DNA from: Geosiphon pyriformis
Taxonomy: Eukaryota; Glomeromycota; Glomeromycetes; Archaeosporales; Geosiphonaceae
NCBI GenBank assembly: GCA_016748015.1
Contig: JAAOMT010000502.1
Location: forward strand, 438,519-502,518
DNA length: 64,000 bases
Direction: 5' to 3'
The notes under the pieces are model-generated. The model saw only the letters and a program-made list of their open reading frames with translations. It ran no database searches and was not told the origin of the DNA. Every line of letters starts with the position of its first letter. The stretch's first letter is position 1. Below are positions 26,401 through 40,400 of the stretch, in pieces. Position numbers and translations under genes: made by a program.

Positions 26401-28700
26401 ATAGCTTTGTACTAATTTATCGTTAAAATTTTTGAAACCTTTTATAATGGAAATGATAAAACTAAGACTGTTCTGATATTTTGTTTAAAAGAAAGAAAAA
26501 ATGTTTTTAAAACAATTAAAGATTGCTTTGTATTTGTAATATCTAAGGAAAATACTTTTACAATGTTTTGCTTAATTGCTTTTACAATGGAGAAGGCTTT
26601 TTAGGCTGTTGTTTTCTTAGTTACTATAAAAAAAATTGTGAATTGCGTTTTTCTTACTCTTTGCTCTGGTTATAATCATGAAAACTAAGAGAGAAAGAGT
26701 TTTGATTTTTACATGTAATTTCAATTATATTTCAAATTTAAATATTATAAAATATTTTTGATTATTTTTATATATATTTTATATAAATAATAAAATTTAT
26801 AAATTAATTTTATTTATGTTTCAATTTAATAATAATAATAATAATAAATAATTTAACTTGAAATAAAATTAATTTTTAATTTTTAATTCAAGTTTTTTTT
26901 TTATAAACCCAATTTATCTATTTTAAAGAATTTATTAAATTGATTTTTTAGTTTAATAGTTACAATTATAATATTTTTTTTCACCCTTACCTTACTCATT
27001 TTGATACCAGTAAATAACGCACAGATTTTTAATTTGTGAACAAAGTTTTGTAAGTAAATGCCTAAGAAATTACAATCTTTGACTCTGAAAAACAAAAATA
27101 TTTCATATCAAGAGATTTGAATCCATTTTACTAAAAATTTTATTGGCATTGCTTTCGTATTCTTCACAATTTGTCAAAACAACCGTACCTAGTACCCTGA
27201 TTTCATTTTCTAGTATACCAATAAAGTCTACTGAAAAAGCCTTTCAATTAACGAGAGATTTTTCTAGTTTTCTTTTTGAGCAGTAAATGATGAGGCAAAA
27301 ATGTATTTCTCTGGAGAGCCAAGAAAAAACAAGCGTAGATTTGATTAAGTCTAAAAATGGAAAATTAATATAAAAATATTAACAAAACTATACTATAATA
27401 TAATTAAAATTTTGGGGATTAAACCTCTTTTTCGGTATTTTGATTTATGCCAAGCGTTTTTATATAATATAAATATTTGCTATTTTTATTTATTTATGAT
27501 TTGAAGAAAAAAAAAAACAAATACAGTTTTCAGAGATTCTCTCTTTGGGTTACACCACTTGCTAATTTTTTCATAAAAGATCAATTAGCTCTATTGTTTT
27601 TTGAAAATAAAAAACGTCCTACACTTTCATAAATACAAAATAAATTTGAGACTCTAAATATATTCAGATTATGCAAAGAATTCTTAAAAAAGTAACTTGC
27701 TTTTTTGGTGTAGCTCTCTTTAATTTCACACTCTATCTTTGTCTTAAAAATTAATAATATCATGAAACATTTTGGATAATTTCCTTATAGGGTCGGGCAT
27801 AGTACCAGTTCTAATCCTAAAGGGATTTTGTGTACTAACAGAATATCACGAGTTAATAATGGGTTTTTTAATAATTCTCGAAATTTAGATTTGCGTTTTT
27901 GATCACAACATAATTTAGCAGCATATTTTTAAGTTTAACTTTTTATATTTTAATTCTTACATCTCTCCTGATGCGTTTCATGTAAGCGTTTTTTTGATCA
28001 TTAAGTTTTATTGAAGATTCTTGGCTTTTGAGATTTCAAAAAGAACAAGATTGAAAAAACCAAATAATTTAAAAAAAAATGGTAAGGAATTCAAAATATA
28101 TCTTACAAAACATTGTATAAAAAGATTTATCAAGTTGTACTATAATTATTCAAATCAATCTTGTGATTTCAGAGTACGATTTTTGATTCAAGAGCACATA
28201 ATCCTTCGAGATATTTTCTTAATAGCTTCAAGTTTTTTTTTAGTAAGAATGTAAACCTTTGGATCGATTTTAATTTTCGATCTCCCAAAGAAAAACTTTG
28301 TTCAAAATGTAGTGGTTTGCTCAGAACTTATTAAACTAGACATTTAAAAGCAAATTTTAAAAAATTTCTTGAAAATTCGAGTCTAAATTTAATCATATGA
28401 CCTTTGAAAAATATCATGCTAGCGAATCGGATCTTTCTGAAAGCCGATCAGTTTTCCTTTGAACTTTTGATGTCGATCAAAATCACCAGTTGAAAAGGTG
28501 TCAACAGGAATTTTTTTTGTAGAAATAAAATCTTAAATCTTCCCATTTCAAGGATTTTCAGAGTCTTTCCCAGGAGGGCTTCTCTCCCTAGCAGCTGGAA
28601 AGCTTCTATCATGAGTTTGAGTTTTTAACGATCAATAACCAATTGCATTTTTCGAAAGTTCTTTATCCTTGAACGATCGCACAACAGTTCCCCGAGGAAA
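23069..28700. other. Gene-poor AT-rich spacer
   Basis: No gene recognised. Open frames at 25,437-25,700, 26,901-27,095, 27,581-27,763 and 28,021-28,254 are AT-driven (Lys, Ile, Phe, Leu, Asn) and lack motifs. A TGA-repeat microsatellite lies at 23,461-23,498. Old decayed transposon DNA is possible around 25,300-27,400 but cannot be shown. Confidence 0.5.
23461..23498. repeat. (TGA)n microsatellite
   Basis: About twelve uninterrupted TGA units. Confidence 0.9.
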
Positions 28701-28706
28701 TCGAAT

Positions 28707-28747
28707 ATCAATCAATCAATCAACCAAACAACCAATCAATCAATCAG
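28707..28747. repeat. (CAAT)n-type tetranucleotide repeat
   Basis: Imperfect CAAT units interrupted by CAAC/CAAA variants. Confidence 0.8.
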
Positions 28748-28951
28748 CTCTGAAGATATTCCATGAATTTGAGTTTCAATTGCAAAAGAAACATCTCTAA
28801 TAATGAGGAGTTGTTTATCATTAAACAAGTAATATCTATTTTTAAAATGGTATAATGGGATTTATTACATGAAATTTTATCTTGTTTGTTTCACAAACCT
28901 CGAATTTCCAAGATTTTTTTACTTGAATTAAGACGACCTATTTTTAATTAA

Positions 28952-28970
28952 GCAACACAACAGCAACAGC

Positions 28971-29026
<56 letters not shown>

Positions 29027-29027
29027 A

Positions 29028-29073
<46 letters not shown>

Positions 29074-29111
29074 TAACAACCAACAATAACCAACAACCAA
29101 CAACCAACAAG
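28952..29111. repeat. Long CAA-type microsatellite
   Basis: About 160 bases of (CAA)n with CAG and ACCAACAA variants at the edges. Open frames through it on either strand are only homopolymer-type artefacts (poly-Cys/Leu/Val on the minus strand). No flanking gene was recognised, so this is not a coding glutamine tract as far as I can see. Confidence 0.9.
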
Positions 29112-29879
29112 ATGGGCCTGTTTCTATAAAAAAAAACCAGTTTTTTCGGCCGAAATAACTTAATGCATAAAAATTTTTAACATTTGTTGCGCGATTGTCG
29201 CAAAAAAAGTAAAAAAGGATTTTCCAACATGTCAACTTTTTCATTTCAAGACGAGATTCAATGGACATAGCGTGAGGAAATCACATTCATTCTGGTTTCA
29301 GATCTGGTTAGAAATAATTGATTGACCATGTGCTGTTCTTTGCAATGAATTATGAAAGCACGGATGTGCATGTCGGGTACTTATGTAATTGGAACAAATC
29401 TAAAGCAGAGATAGCCTTGCGAGTGTATCACTCTTAAAATGACAAATAGCGGAATAATTGATAAATGCTTTGTCAAATTATCTCCTGAGCCGTTTATTGT
29501 CGGGTAAACAAAATGCCATTCAATGATTACTGATGCCTCCCTCCTTTTCTGTGTAGCTTAATGACCATTATCAGTTTTTTTTTTGAATATTTTCAGTTCG
29601 AGTTTTTCCTGGGCAAAAGATCGAAGAACTGGATAGAAGTTATTCCTTGAGAAACGGAAAACATGCTTTGTTAAGCGCACATGCAACAAAAATCTTTAAT
29701 ATTTTTTTTCGTATTGTTTAAAAAAAAACACAAATTCTGTTACAATGAGAAAGTATTACCATTACAATGACTGATTTTTTAATTCCAATGCAATTCAAAC
29801 ATATAAAAATGCGAGTCAAAACGAAGATAAATTTTTTAACCTTGGGTGGTTAATATGAAAACATGGTTCATAATAACAT

Positions 29880-29915
29880 TGCCCGTCGTCTATTTTTTGA
29901 ATATGACGACGGGCA
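29880..29915. repeat. GC-rich hairpin in AT-rich DNA
   Basis: The perfect 11-base arms TGCCCGTCGTC (29,880-29,890) and GACGACGGGCA (29,905-29,915) surround a 14-base A/T loop. Eight of eleven arm bases are G or C, in sequence that is otherwise almost all A/T. No adjacent gene explains it as a terminator. Confidence 0.85.
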
Positions 29916-32900
29916 GAAAAATAATAATAATGCGCTACATTCAAATATAAAAAACCCTTTGGTCATAATTCTTTTCAAATTCATTTGTAAACCTCTCATG
30001 TCAAAATAATTTATGTAAGTAAAAACAATTCAAAAAAAGTTTAACGTTTCATTTTCAAACGCTTTGGATTTTCTAACTAATCAAAATTCTCAATTTGAAA
30101 AAACAGCTATAATTGTAAATAGATTTTTTGAACGTATATCTCTAATTAAAACCTCAATGTGCTATTGACAGGCAGACGTAAGCATTTCGAATTCTGGGGG
30201 GGAAGGTGGAGTGGTTTTTTTTTTTGGTTTTTTTTCAACATGACTCATGAAATTTTATTTTTATAAATTTTAGTTTTAATTTACTCTGATCTTAAAATAT
30301 GCAACTTAAAATTGACAAATCACCATAAGACTCTCTTTATTACTTAAGCAACTTTGCTTAGCGATAAAAACAACACGTTGACTATTTCGTAACGCTCCTA
30401 TTCATCGGCCATGAAACCGGGACTTTTTCGAAATATATGCTTTTTTTTCAATTTTGAAATAATCTTCGTAAATATGTTTTTTTTTATTAAGATTTGACCT
30501 CGTAAATTAAGTTAAATAAAGTTTTAAAATAAGAAGTGTGAAACAACAACTAAAAAATAATAATCAAACAGACCACGTTTCCTGGTAAATTCGCTTTTGT
30601 TTACTGATTCTGGAATTCCCACATGTCATTTGAAAGAAAAGGAATTTTTCATTTCGAGAAAAAAATATGCAGTATTAATAATTTTAGAGGAGATATTCAC
30701 CTGTCTATAACTGGATATTTACTTAATTTGTGGTCAAAATAACCCTACCTCGCAAGAAGTGAGCCAAATGCAATGTTTATGTGCATGTCTAATCAAGGAA
30801 AACTCATTGAGGCTTTGACACATTGTCTAATTCTCTTTTTTTGAGAAAAGGGAGGAAGAGATATTGATTTCGAAAATTTTAAATAGTTTAAAATCTGATT
30901 GTGAAACTAAACTTTACAGCTCATCATTCAACGCCATTTTGGAAGATTTAATATACATAATAAATAAATTGTTTCACTAAAATTCGAAATTTTTTGACCG
31001 GGGTAATATTTAAAAGAAAAGAACTTTCAAAAAAAAAAAAAATTTAAAACAAACTTTTTAATTTTCGTTTTTTTATTGGGAATCTTCCATAAACTAAAAA
31101 ATATAAATTAAAAGATATTATGCTCACGTAGCCTTGAAACTAACTTTTGAGAGATCCATTCAATAAAACTCCTCGAAGATTTTTGTTTTTCTAAAATAAA
31201 CTTTTTTTTTACCTAAATCCGATTATTATTCTTCATATCACGTTTAAGTAAATATATTTATTATATGTGAAAACTTATTTTTAAATAAACTAAGATAATT
31301 TATAGAATTAATAATAGAAAAAGACGTCAACAACATATAATATATATAGTTTTCTAATATTTTTTTTCAAAGAATTAAAAACAATTTATAACATATAAAA
31401 AATAAATAAAAGTACGGAGAAAAAAAAATATGTGGATCTTTTTACAAACTTTCTAACTCTCATTTGAACATAAAATTTTTTTTAAAAAAGCTTGTGAATT
31501 CGCGGGATATTGATTAGTTAAATGCTAAGAAAAATTATTTAATTTATAAAAAATTTGTGTGTAGTTATTATAATTCAATTAAAGTCTATATATTTAATAT
31601 TAATAAAAAATTTTAAAATAAACTCTATATCTTTTTATTAGACTTTTGGAGTGTGTTTTTTTTTTGTAATTCGATTACGAAAAGAAAGTTTACTTTTTGC
31701 TAAATTTCTTGTAATCGTGTTTCACACAGTCAGTGTTTAATGGAATTTTCTAGAATAATAAAATTTATATAATTTTAAATAAATTTTTTTTTTGCCTGTA
31801 TTGTTGATTCAATATAAATTTATTGAAAAAAACAATATTTATTACCTGTTTTGACAAATTCTAATTGTCTTTCTTTGAAAAAAAAATTTTAACGTTTCAC
31901 TGTTTTATTGAAATAAATATTAAAACAATAACTCTCATTAAAAACTTTGCATTATCATAAATTAATGGACAGCTTTAAGAGATATTAGAAATCAATTTTT
32001 TCGTTTCTTTCCATACAAGAAAATCGTTTAGGATCATAGAATAAATAGTAATTTTTTTGTTTCTGATTTTCTAATAAATTAAATTATTATTATTATTAAT
32101 AAGATTAGGAAATTTGCAATGGATCAAAGTTTCTGGGTCAAATAAATATTTATTTCATTTAAAAAGAATTAAAATATTGTTGAATGTTCAAATATGAAAT
32201 TATTTTTTTGACCGAAAATTCGTAAAACAAAATTTACAGGGTCTACAAGGGCCTACAAGTTTTTTTACGTTTTTGTAACTTAGTTTTTGGATAGAAATAT
32301 CAAGTTTAATAATTTTGTATTCTAATTTTGAAATTAAATAGTGTAAAAAAAACAATTAATCGGAAAAAAAGGGAAAATTATGCGTTTTTTTAATAAGATA
32401 TATGATCACCTTGGGCTTTAAATGAGAAAATTTCTTCACATTATATCCCAAAAAAAGTAATTAAAAACAAGAATGCATGAAAATTAACGTAGAAAAGGAT
32501 TTTTTTTAATGAACAAAATGTTGAAATTTTAATTTCTCATTTGGGATATGAATGTAAATTTTATTTAAGTTTAAAAGAATTTAACCCTAATATCTCGGCT
32601 ATTTCGGAATAATATAGTTATGTATGACAAGAACATAAGAAAAATAAATTGCTAAAGTAATGAATTTAATTTTCAAACTTTTGATTTAAATACATGCCGA
32701 ATTAGTTTTTTCATCAAGTTCATTGGAAAAGAAAACCTGTATTATGAGAATATATACATTTCGAAAATTTTTAATTTTTCACGAAAACCGAATTTTTGTC
32801 CTGATGTTAAAATTTAAATCTACACTTTAAATTATTTAATTAATTCAATTGGAACTAAAAGTAAAAAAAAGGCGTGGATTTCTTATTTATATTTCAAGAG

Positions 32901-33652
32901 CAGAATTCTAGAGTAAAAATACCTTTTTGAGCTAGAGAAGAATTGATTAAAAATATAAAAAAAATGTTAACATTTAGAATAATGTTTCTAATCAAAAGAG
33001 CATTCGAAAAAAATGTTTTGGCTCCAAATGGGGTTACATTAGCCGATACACATTGTTTAAAAAAGTTTTTTTTTCTCGTCTCAAATTAATTATTCAAATT
33101 ATTGATAAACTTTTTATTTTTGAGGGATAATTTTACGATAGTATGAACAAATGTATGGGAGTAATAAATCCTCTGAAGGCTAAAAAGAAGTGCAGAATGC
33201 GTTTTTCCTTATTTATGTTCAAATATGATATGATCTTCAAAAAGGGCTGTGTAGCACAACATGTAAACAAAGGTACCTCAAGAAATCGACAGGTTTGATC
33301 TTGTCAAAAACAAATTAGTTTTATTTATTACCTTAACTGTTTACAATAAAAATTCGCCCACGATTAGTCTTTGTGAAAAAAATTACCCACAGGTAACTGA
33401 GTTATCTTCTAATTTCTACGAATTAAGGGATCATGATTCCGCCACCAAATAAAATGATTTGATTTTATTATTCACAACTTTTCCTTGAATCATTTTGAAT
33501 TAGACTGATAAATATTCAATTAAAAAAAAACAAGAATTTCTACAAAATTAAAGATATTTTTAATTTCTTATAGAAAATTAATCTTTTTTATTATTTAGTT
33601 TTTGAATTAATTAATTAATTAATCTTAATAGCTTCATTGAACTTAATTTTTA

Positions 33653-33688
33653 AATTTGTTATGTGATATATATATCACATAACAAATT
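33653..33688. repeat. Perfect 36-base palindrome
   Basis: The two halves, starting AATTTGTTATGTGATATA, are exact reverse complements with no spacer; the centre is between 33,670 and 33,671. It could extrude as a cruciform or be a protein-binding site; neither is shown. Confidence 0.9.
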
Positions 33689-35147
33689 AATTGAATATTA
33701 TTATTTTTTTATATTTTTGTTAATTTTATTAATTATTTTATTTATAATTTTTTACATGTAAATAGATTAATATGCAAGTTTTTTTTTTGATTTACTAAAA
33801 TTTTTTGATTTAAAATATCTACTCATTAGTAATAACTTTGCGTTTTTTATTGGCAAATTTACTTTAAATAAAATCACGTTTATCGTAGAAAATGTATATG
33901 TTGTATATTAATAAATGGTGGTTGAACTAAATCTATTTATCTGTTTTATTGAAAAATCTGAATATAAAAACTATTAAAAAAAAGCAAATATAAGATCTAA
34001 AATATTTTAATTATAAATAAGTTAAAAAATAATAATAATAATCAAATCAAAACAAATTTGGATGATAAAAGCTTTTGCTTTTACATTTCAAAATAATGAG
34101 AGATTCCCGGTGGATTTAAAGAGGAGAGAAATTTTTCTTCTTTAATTAGGTAGATTCAAAAGCTATTACATACGCTTCTATCAATGGTGCTGGGTAAAAA
34201 TCAGATGTTTAAAATTCACCGTATTTAATATTAAATTTATCAAGTGAAAATGTATAATAGTTTTAAAGGAAGTTCCAATGAGCGCCTAATAGGTATTTTT
34301 TTATCTCCATAAGGATAGCTAGTGTATAACTAATTTATTAAAAAATAAGTTTATCGATGGAATACAAAAATTGAGTTTGAGCTCGGCTCAGAAAACGCTT
34401 ATAATGGAGGGCTTAAAATATTTGTTTCTTCAGAAAGCTTTCATCTCATTTTTTTGATAATTACCAAATTATTCTTTAATTTCCATATAATGCCTGGAAA
34501 AGAGAGAAAGATTTTCCATTACATTCTCATTATTTGTCCAATGATAATGAGCACACAATCCTCTTGCGTTCAGTTCTAGCATGTTAAATTAAAGCAAACT
34601 TCATTATACCGAAAAATTGACGATACTTATTTAATATCTTAAAAATTCTCTTTTAACTTATTGATTAAACTCATTTATTGTAACAAATAATGAATAATGT
34701 CTTGTTAATTTAAAATTCAAAACTTTTTTGTCTCTTTGTCTTGTAGATTTTATTTCCACAACCAGAGCATAAAGAAAAAAAAAAGTAATCATTATTTTTC
34801 TCTAATATAGCTGAAAAAAGCAATTATTGATCAATTGCCACATATTGTAATTATTTTCGCAATTCTGTTCAAATTCTTACCTTCAGGTAAATTGAAAAAG
34901 TCTTTTTAAAAAGTAAAGGAAATTAAATCTAAAATTTTAATATACTTTATAATAATTAAATTAATGAATCAATGAACATATAAAAATAGATAAACTAACC
35001 TTCAGAAAATTCATTCATTTGCGAAGTTAAAAGACGACTTTTATAAGATGCTCCTGAATGAATATTTATCGTTGTTGTTGTTGTTGAGTAATTTGTTGTC
35101 GCGTCGTTCTTCAACATTACTTTTATATAGTTTTCTGATTCTAAAAA

Positions 35148-36420
35148 CTAGGAACACATAATTTTAGACACTTCATCATCCTCATACAAACCCATAAGCT
35201 CATACATTTCCTCAATTTCCTCCAACTTATCCTTAACTTCTCTAGCATTAGGACAATTCTCAGGATTAACATCCAACACTTTACAATAATTTTAGCAATT
35301 GAAGGTGGAATAAGTGAGGAGATAATTTCAGGTCTAATACCCTTAGAAACAATATTCAGTATGAGAGTATTATCATGAGGATGGTCATGAAAAGGAGGCC
35401 TTCCGGTTGATAATTCCCATAATAACATGGCAAAACTATAAATGTCTCCAGCCGTTGTAAACTTTTCTCCTCTTATAACTTCTGGTGGAATATATGAAGC
35501 CACTCCAAATATTCCTTTTTTCTCCTCTGTTGTTGTTGCTTTATGGTTTACTGGTTGACATAATCCGAAGTCTCCAATTTTTACGCCATAAGAGCTTAAT
35601 TGTAGGATGTTGCCCGAGTGTAGGTCACGATGAACCATATCAGAAGAATGAATTGAAAAAAGTCCTTCAGCTATATTTAATTCGATCTGTATTTTATTAG
35701 ACCAACTCATAGAATGAAATTTTTTTGATAAATGTTTTCGCATGTCTCCATTTTCAGCAAACTCCATCACAATTCCATACTCGAATATTTAACTATAAAC
35801 AGAGTGCAAAAATTAAATAGATAATGTAAAGTAAATAAATAATAGGTAAATATGAATTAAACATAAATATAAATATAAATATAAATATAAATATAAATAT
35901 AAATATAAATATAAACAATAATACTTTGTTTACCTCTTTAAACAGTTCTGAACTGTTCGTTTTTATAATTTTTATTGCAATTTCATCAATATTTTTTATA
36001 AAGATATCAGTTCTTCCTCTTTTATATTTCATTTCACCATTACTCTTATACTACATCGATTAATTCATCCATCAATTAGGGTTGCTTTATAAATTATATC
36101 GAATTCTCCTCTACCAATTTCCTTGATATTCGACAAACGCTCCCATGGAATTCATTCATAATGATTAATTCTACCATTACATATGCTACTATTATAATCT
36201 TCATTATTAGGTGGAATATAAATTGGATTCTTAATTATTTCATCGACTACTTTATTGCACTTGAAAATTTGTGGTAAAGTTTTTCAAAAATATAAACTGG
36301 CATGCAGCGCAGTAATTCACTCAATTTCTTAGAATACTGTCCTGACACGATTTACATTCGTTGCAATCATGTGTTTCTGGACGAGTTCTTTAAATTTCTT
36401 TCTTTTCCATGATGTGGATA
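35148..36420 (-). pseudogene. Protein kinase pseudogene of the expanded AMF kinase family
   Basis: The catalytic lobe is clear on the minus strand at 35,273-35,770: VMEFAENGDMRKHLSKKF, catalytic loop VHRDLHSGNIL, metal-binding DFG (KIGDFGLCQP), activation end VASYIPPEVIRG and helix F GDIYSFAMLLWELSTGRPPF. Upstream are a glycine-loop remnant WERLSNIKEIGRGEFDIIYK (about 36,090-36,150), the VAIK-like lysine region EIAIKIIK, and a Cys-rich head THDCNECKSCQ typical of these proteins. Defects: stops between the Gly loop and the lysine region; a stretch between KEV and YGIVMEF is missing around an A/T repeat (35,863-35,915) that may sit in an intron; and one base is missing after CW at about 35,272. 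Frame is regained after that to a TAG at 35,148-35,150 (tail EEMYELMGLYEDDE). Substrate unknown. Confidence 0.85.
35863..35915. repeat. (ATAAAT)n hexanucleotide repeat
   Basis: About nine units inside the kinase pseudogene, in a stretch that looks intronic (donor GTAAAC near 35,933, minus strand). Confidence 0.85.
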
Positions 36421-37429
36421 AGTACAGATAGATTGTGAGTAAGTTATTATGAGAATGTTGATAAAATGGAGGTTTTTTTTACAAAGCTTTATTATATAGT
36501 AAGATCAAAAGTAATTTTTAAAGAGGAAGTTCATGTTTATATTTTTTCTCTATCTTCACATAGTTTCTTTAATCTTAAAAAATGTCTATTCATTAAACTA
36601 TTATTCGCTGGAAATAGGTTTTATATATAGTAGTACACAAGAACGTCAAAGAAGTTTCCCATGGTGTAATTGCTTTATTTTCTTAAACAAGTATTTATAG
36701 AACAACAACAACAACAACAACGATTTAGCATTAAAATAGCGTACTACTGAAAATCAATAAAGGCATGAGAAATTTAAAATTTAAATGTGATTCGATGCAT
36801 AAAATAAGTTAAATATCCTTTAATTTAATATACTTAATTGCTGAAAACCATTTCATAATTTTAGAAATTTTAAATTGATCAGGCATTATAATTCTATTGA
36901 TCAAAAAATTTAAACCTGTTTTCTATCAAGCGGAAGTTAAGTACACTACCATTTGATAAATTAATCTTGACGTTTCAGTTAAAAACTTTAAATATGTAAG
37001 AAGCTCTTGTTTACTTTTATCTTAAGAAATATATTGGAACATAATCTTAAAAATTTTTAAAGTTTCATAAAAATATATTATATATAATTAACGAACTAAT
37101 TACAAAATATCTTAATTTTTTTGCACTTTTTTTTCAACTTTATAATTTATATTATTAAACTTTAATCAGAAATTTAAGATAATATAATTTGTTTTAAAAT
37201 ATATTATGATGGTTGAATTTTTTTATTTTAAAAATAAAATAAATTTCAATATTATTTATTACTTTAACCAAAAATTTTAATTAACTTTGAGTATTTTTAA
37301 AATTATAAATACTTTGGAATTTTATAAAATCAAAAATCAAAAAATTTATTATTAATTTTTTTTTGAAATGATAAATATAAACAAAATTTTATTTTTTTAT
37401 TTTTTATTATTATTTTACGAGTGCAGCCC
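36421..37429. other. AT-rich spacer
   Basis: No gene seen. A short CAA run lies near 36,702-36,721. Confidence 0.6.
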
Positions 37430-40400
37430 AACTACTACCTAAAAAAATATATAATCGTACAAGATCTTATATTAAGTGTGGCTCATGCTTTTTTTACATG
37501 TAACCAGCCACTCGGGCCAATCAAGACAGCATTATACACCTAAACTACTTACTACAAGAAAGTCACGCAAAAAACCGAAATGCATACTGGCCAAACAAGG
37601 ATGCAACCCAAAGCAAACATGCATATCCAACCTGATGCCAAAATCGTGAATCATTTTAAAAGACCACAAGGATGATAAACCAGGTCAAAACCACAGATTT
37701 ATCACGTGGCAGAAGACCATGTTTCTCATAATGCACCCTCAGTTTGGTAGCCAGCAACCACATGGCAGATCTGTAACTCTCAGTGAAACCTCGAACCAAA
37801 TTAATGACCAACAAACTATCATTAAATCCAACACCCAACAAATACACTGTGTTAGCCACCCATTCTTTTATTACAAAACTCTTAGCTAGTAACATATATA
37901 AATAATTAAAAGACTAAGCCTCACATAAAAATCAGACCACCTTATAATTAGTAGTGCAGGCACCCAGCAAAACAGTCCATTCTTAAATAGTATTCGATCT
38001 CAGTTCTTTCTTAACATAATTATTATGGATGCATAAAAACATATGGTTAAAGTTCTCAATCAATCCACACTAGATGCACAACACACTAGAATAACTTGAA
38101 TTATATAAACTTTTTTTCTTGGCCACAGACAAGCAATAATACAAAGCCTTCATAAAATAAGACCAAAGCATTGCAGATAAAAAGCTGGTGAAGCCAAAAT
38201 AAATTTGACCATCAGAATACCATATATTAAAGATCTTATACATATTAAAAAAATTGTAAAAAGTTTTATTTACAGCATTATTAATACATTTGAATTTCCA
38301 ATCAACAAAATTAATAGTCTTAAACAAATGCCTAATAAAGTAACAGACATTCTCAGAAACAAGTCTGTCTTTAATGACAAAAAGGCAATATAATACTTTA
38401 ACAAATAACATGAAATTAGATATAATAGCAACATCAACAAAAAAATCTGCATGCTTATTGCCAACAACACCAGAATAATTCTTGATCTTGTTTTAATTAA
38501 CTAACAGATTTTTAGACATAATAGTTTGGAAAATATGGTTCTTTTTTATCTAATATTTATCACAAAAGTTGAAACTAATATTTTTTCTAATTTAAATATG
38601 CATATTCAATAATGCTTAACTATTTATGAATAATATAACCAAGCTAAACACAAAAACACATTCTAAAACAAGAACAATAAACTGCAATTCCACTAAAATT
38701 AAAAAAAAACAAGCTATATACCCTAATCTTTATACTTATATTAATGTCTAAAAAGTAAGCAGCAGTATTACTGTAAGCATTTACAAACTTTAAATTTTTT
38801 ACTAATCTATTTATATAAACAACTATATTATCAGATCTATTCTTTATAAAATATTCATTAACAAAACCAAAATTGTACAAACAACCACCAAAAATAGAAT
38901 AAGAAACTAAGGCATTATTACTAACTAAACTACTATTTCAATAAAATTGACAAGCAAAATAAACTAACCAAAAACTAAACTCTTAAAATCTAATTTTTTT
39001 ACTTGTAAAATATATTTTATATAAAACATATGCTTTAATAGTTTAGAAGTTGATTCACAAAAACAATACCAAATCTTTTTAACAAATCTACTATACTTAA
39101 ATAATATTCTAAGTTCAAGACATTTATAATAGCAATATTACTACTAGCTCGAAAAACATTAAGTAGATTATCACTCAAAAACAACTCACATAATACCAAA
39201 GTATTGATCACATCTATTAAAAAACAATTCATAAAATTAATTAAAATTTTGATTAAAAAACTAAGAAAGTGCTAAGAGATTTAACTAATAGTCTGTAAAT
39301 TCATAGATTTGTGTTTGAACAATCTGTCAAAAATTTTCTTTGAATTAGCAAAGACTACTAAATTAGCCAGCAAATTTTTACACTGTATCTGCCTAAATAT
39401 TTTAAAACCATATAGTTCAAAATAAAAAATGGTTTTATTGGAAAAGTTTTTAGATAAATTGGTCTTGAGTTTTAGTTTTTTTAATATTTTGTCTTATTTT
39501 TTATATACACTTACTAACATATAACTAAATTATATTTTGTAATCAATTATAAGCTACAAAACAGCAGACATTAAATATAAAAATTGCTTATTAGAAATGG
39601 CTTTTTTTAAAATCATATTTGTAAAAAACTTTATTTTCAAGTAAATCTTGACCAGACTTGGCTTGAAAAAACTATTTGTAGACAAAAAAATGTCTAATAT
39701 TTATAAAATACCCACTTTTTAATTATTAAAATATTTGATCTACTTATTAACAAGCATAGAACTTCTGCTTTTCAATTGTTAGATATAGTAACTATTTTTT
39801 TTATTTTAATTAAAATATTATTGATCTGAAAAAATTCATTAGTAATATTCAAAATATATTAAGTAGCCATTATACTATTTCTAATTTAAATTGTATTATT
39901 CATAAAAACTTTAATTGCCAGAAAAAAAATTATATTATTTTTGAAATTCTGCTTGCTAGTCTTTATAAAAAACTTTAAATTCAATCTAGAATTATATAAA
40001 TAGTTATGTTTTTTAATTTTATAAAACAATGAATCATAAAAAATTTTTTATAGTAGTGGTAAAAAAACTTTTTTTTAATACAAATTATTATATGTAATAT
40101 GCTTTTTTGTAAACTTAAAATTTGTTATCATTTAATTGACTTGATTATTGTATATATTCCCAAAAAACTTAATAAAACATAAACACATCTTGATTCTAAT
40201 CAGACTGTTTTGTAAGTAATACTATCCAACAGAATTGTATATTTTATGCATATTCTGAAAAACCAATTACAGTTTTCTGTTTTTTTTAACACATTTTTAA
40301 TCACAAAACCAATAGTAAAAATTGAAATCTGAGTGAATATGCCTTCAAAACTAAAAAATTATTATCATATAAGATATTAAATCTACTATAGACCGAAAAA

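Larger units (their letters stand above)
29112..35147. other. AT-rich spacer with two inverted repeats
   Basis: No gene recognised. The features worth noting are a GC-rich hairpin at 29,880-29,915 and a perfect 36-base palindrome at 33,653-33,688, listed separately. The rest is low-complexity A/T DNA with short homopolymers. Confidence 0.5.

Noticed and set aside
28928-29268. Minus-strand frames with poly-Cys, poly-Leu or poly-Val
   Set aside because: They are translations of the CAA microsatellite in different frames.
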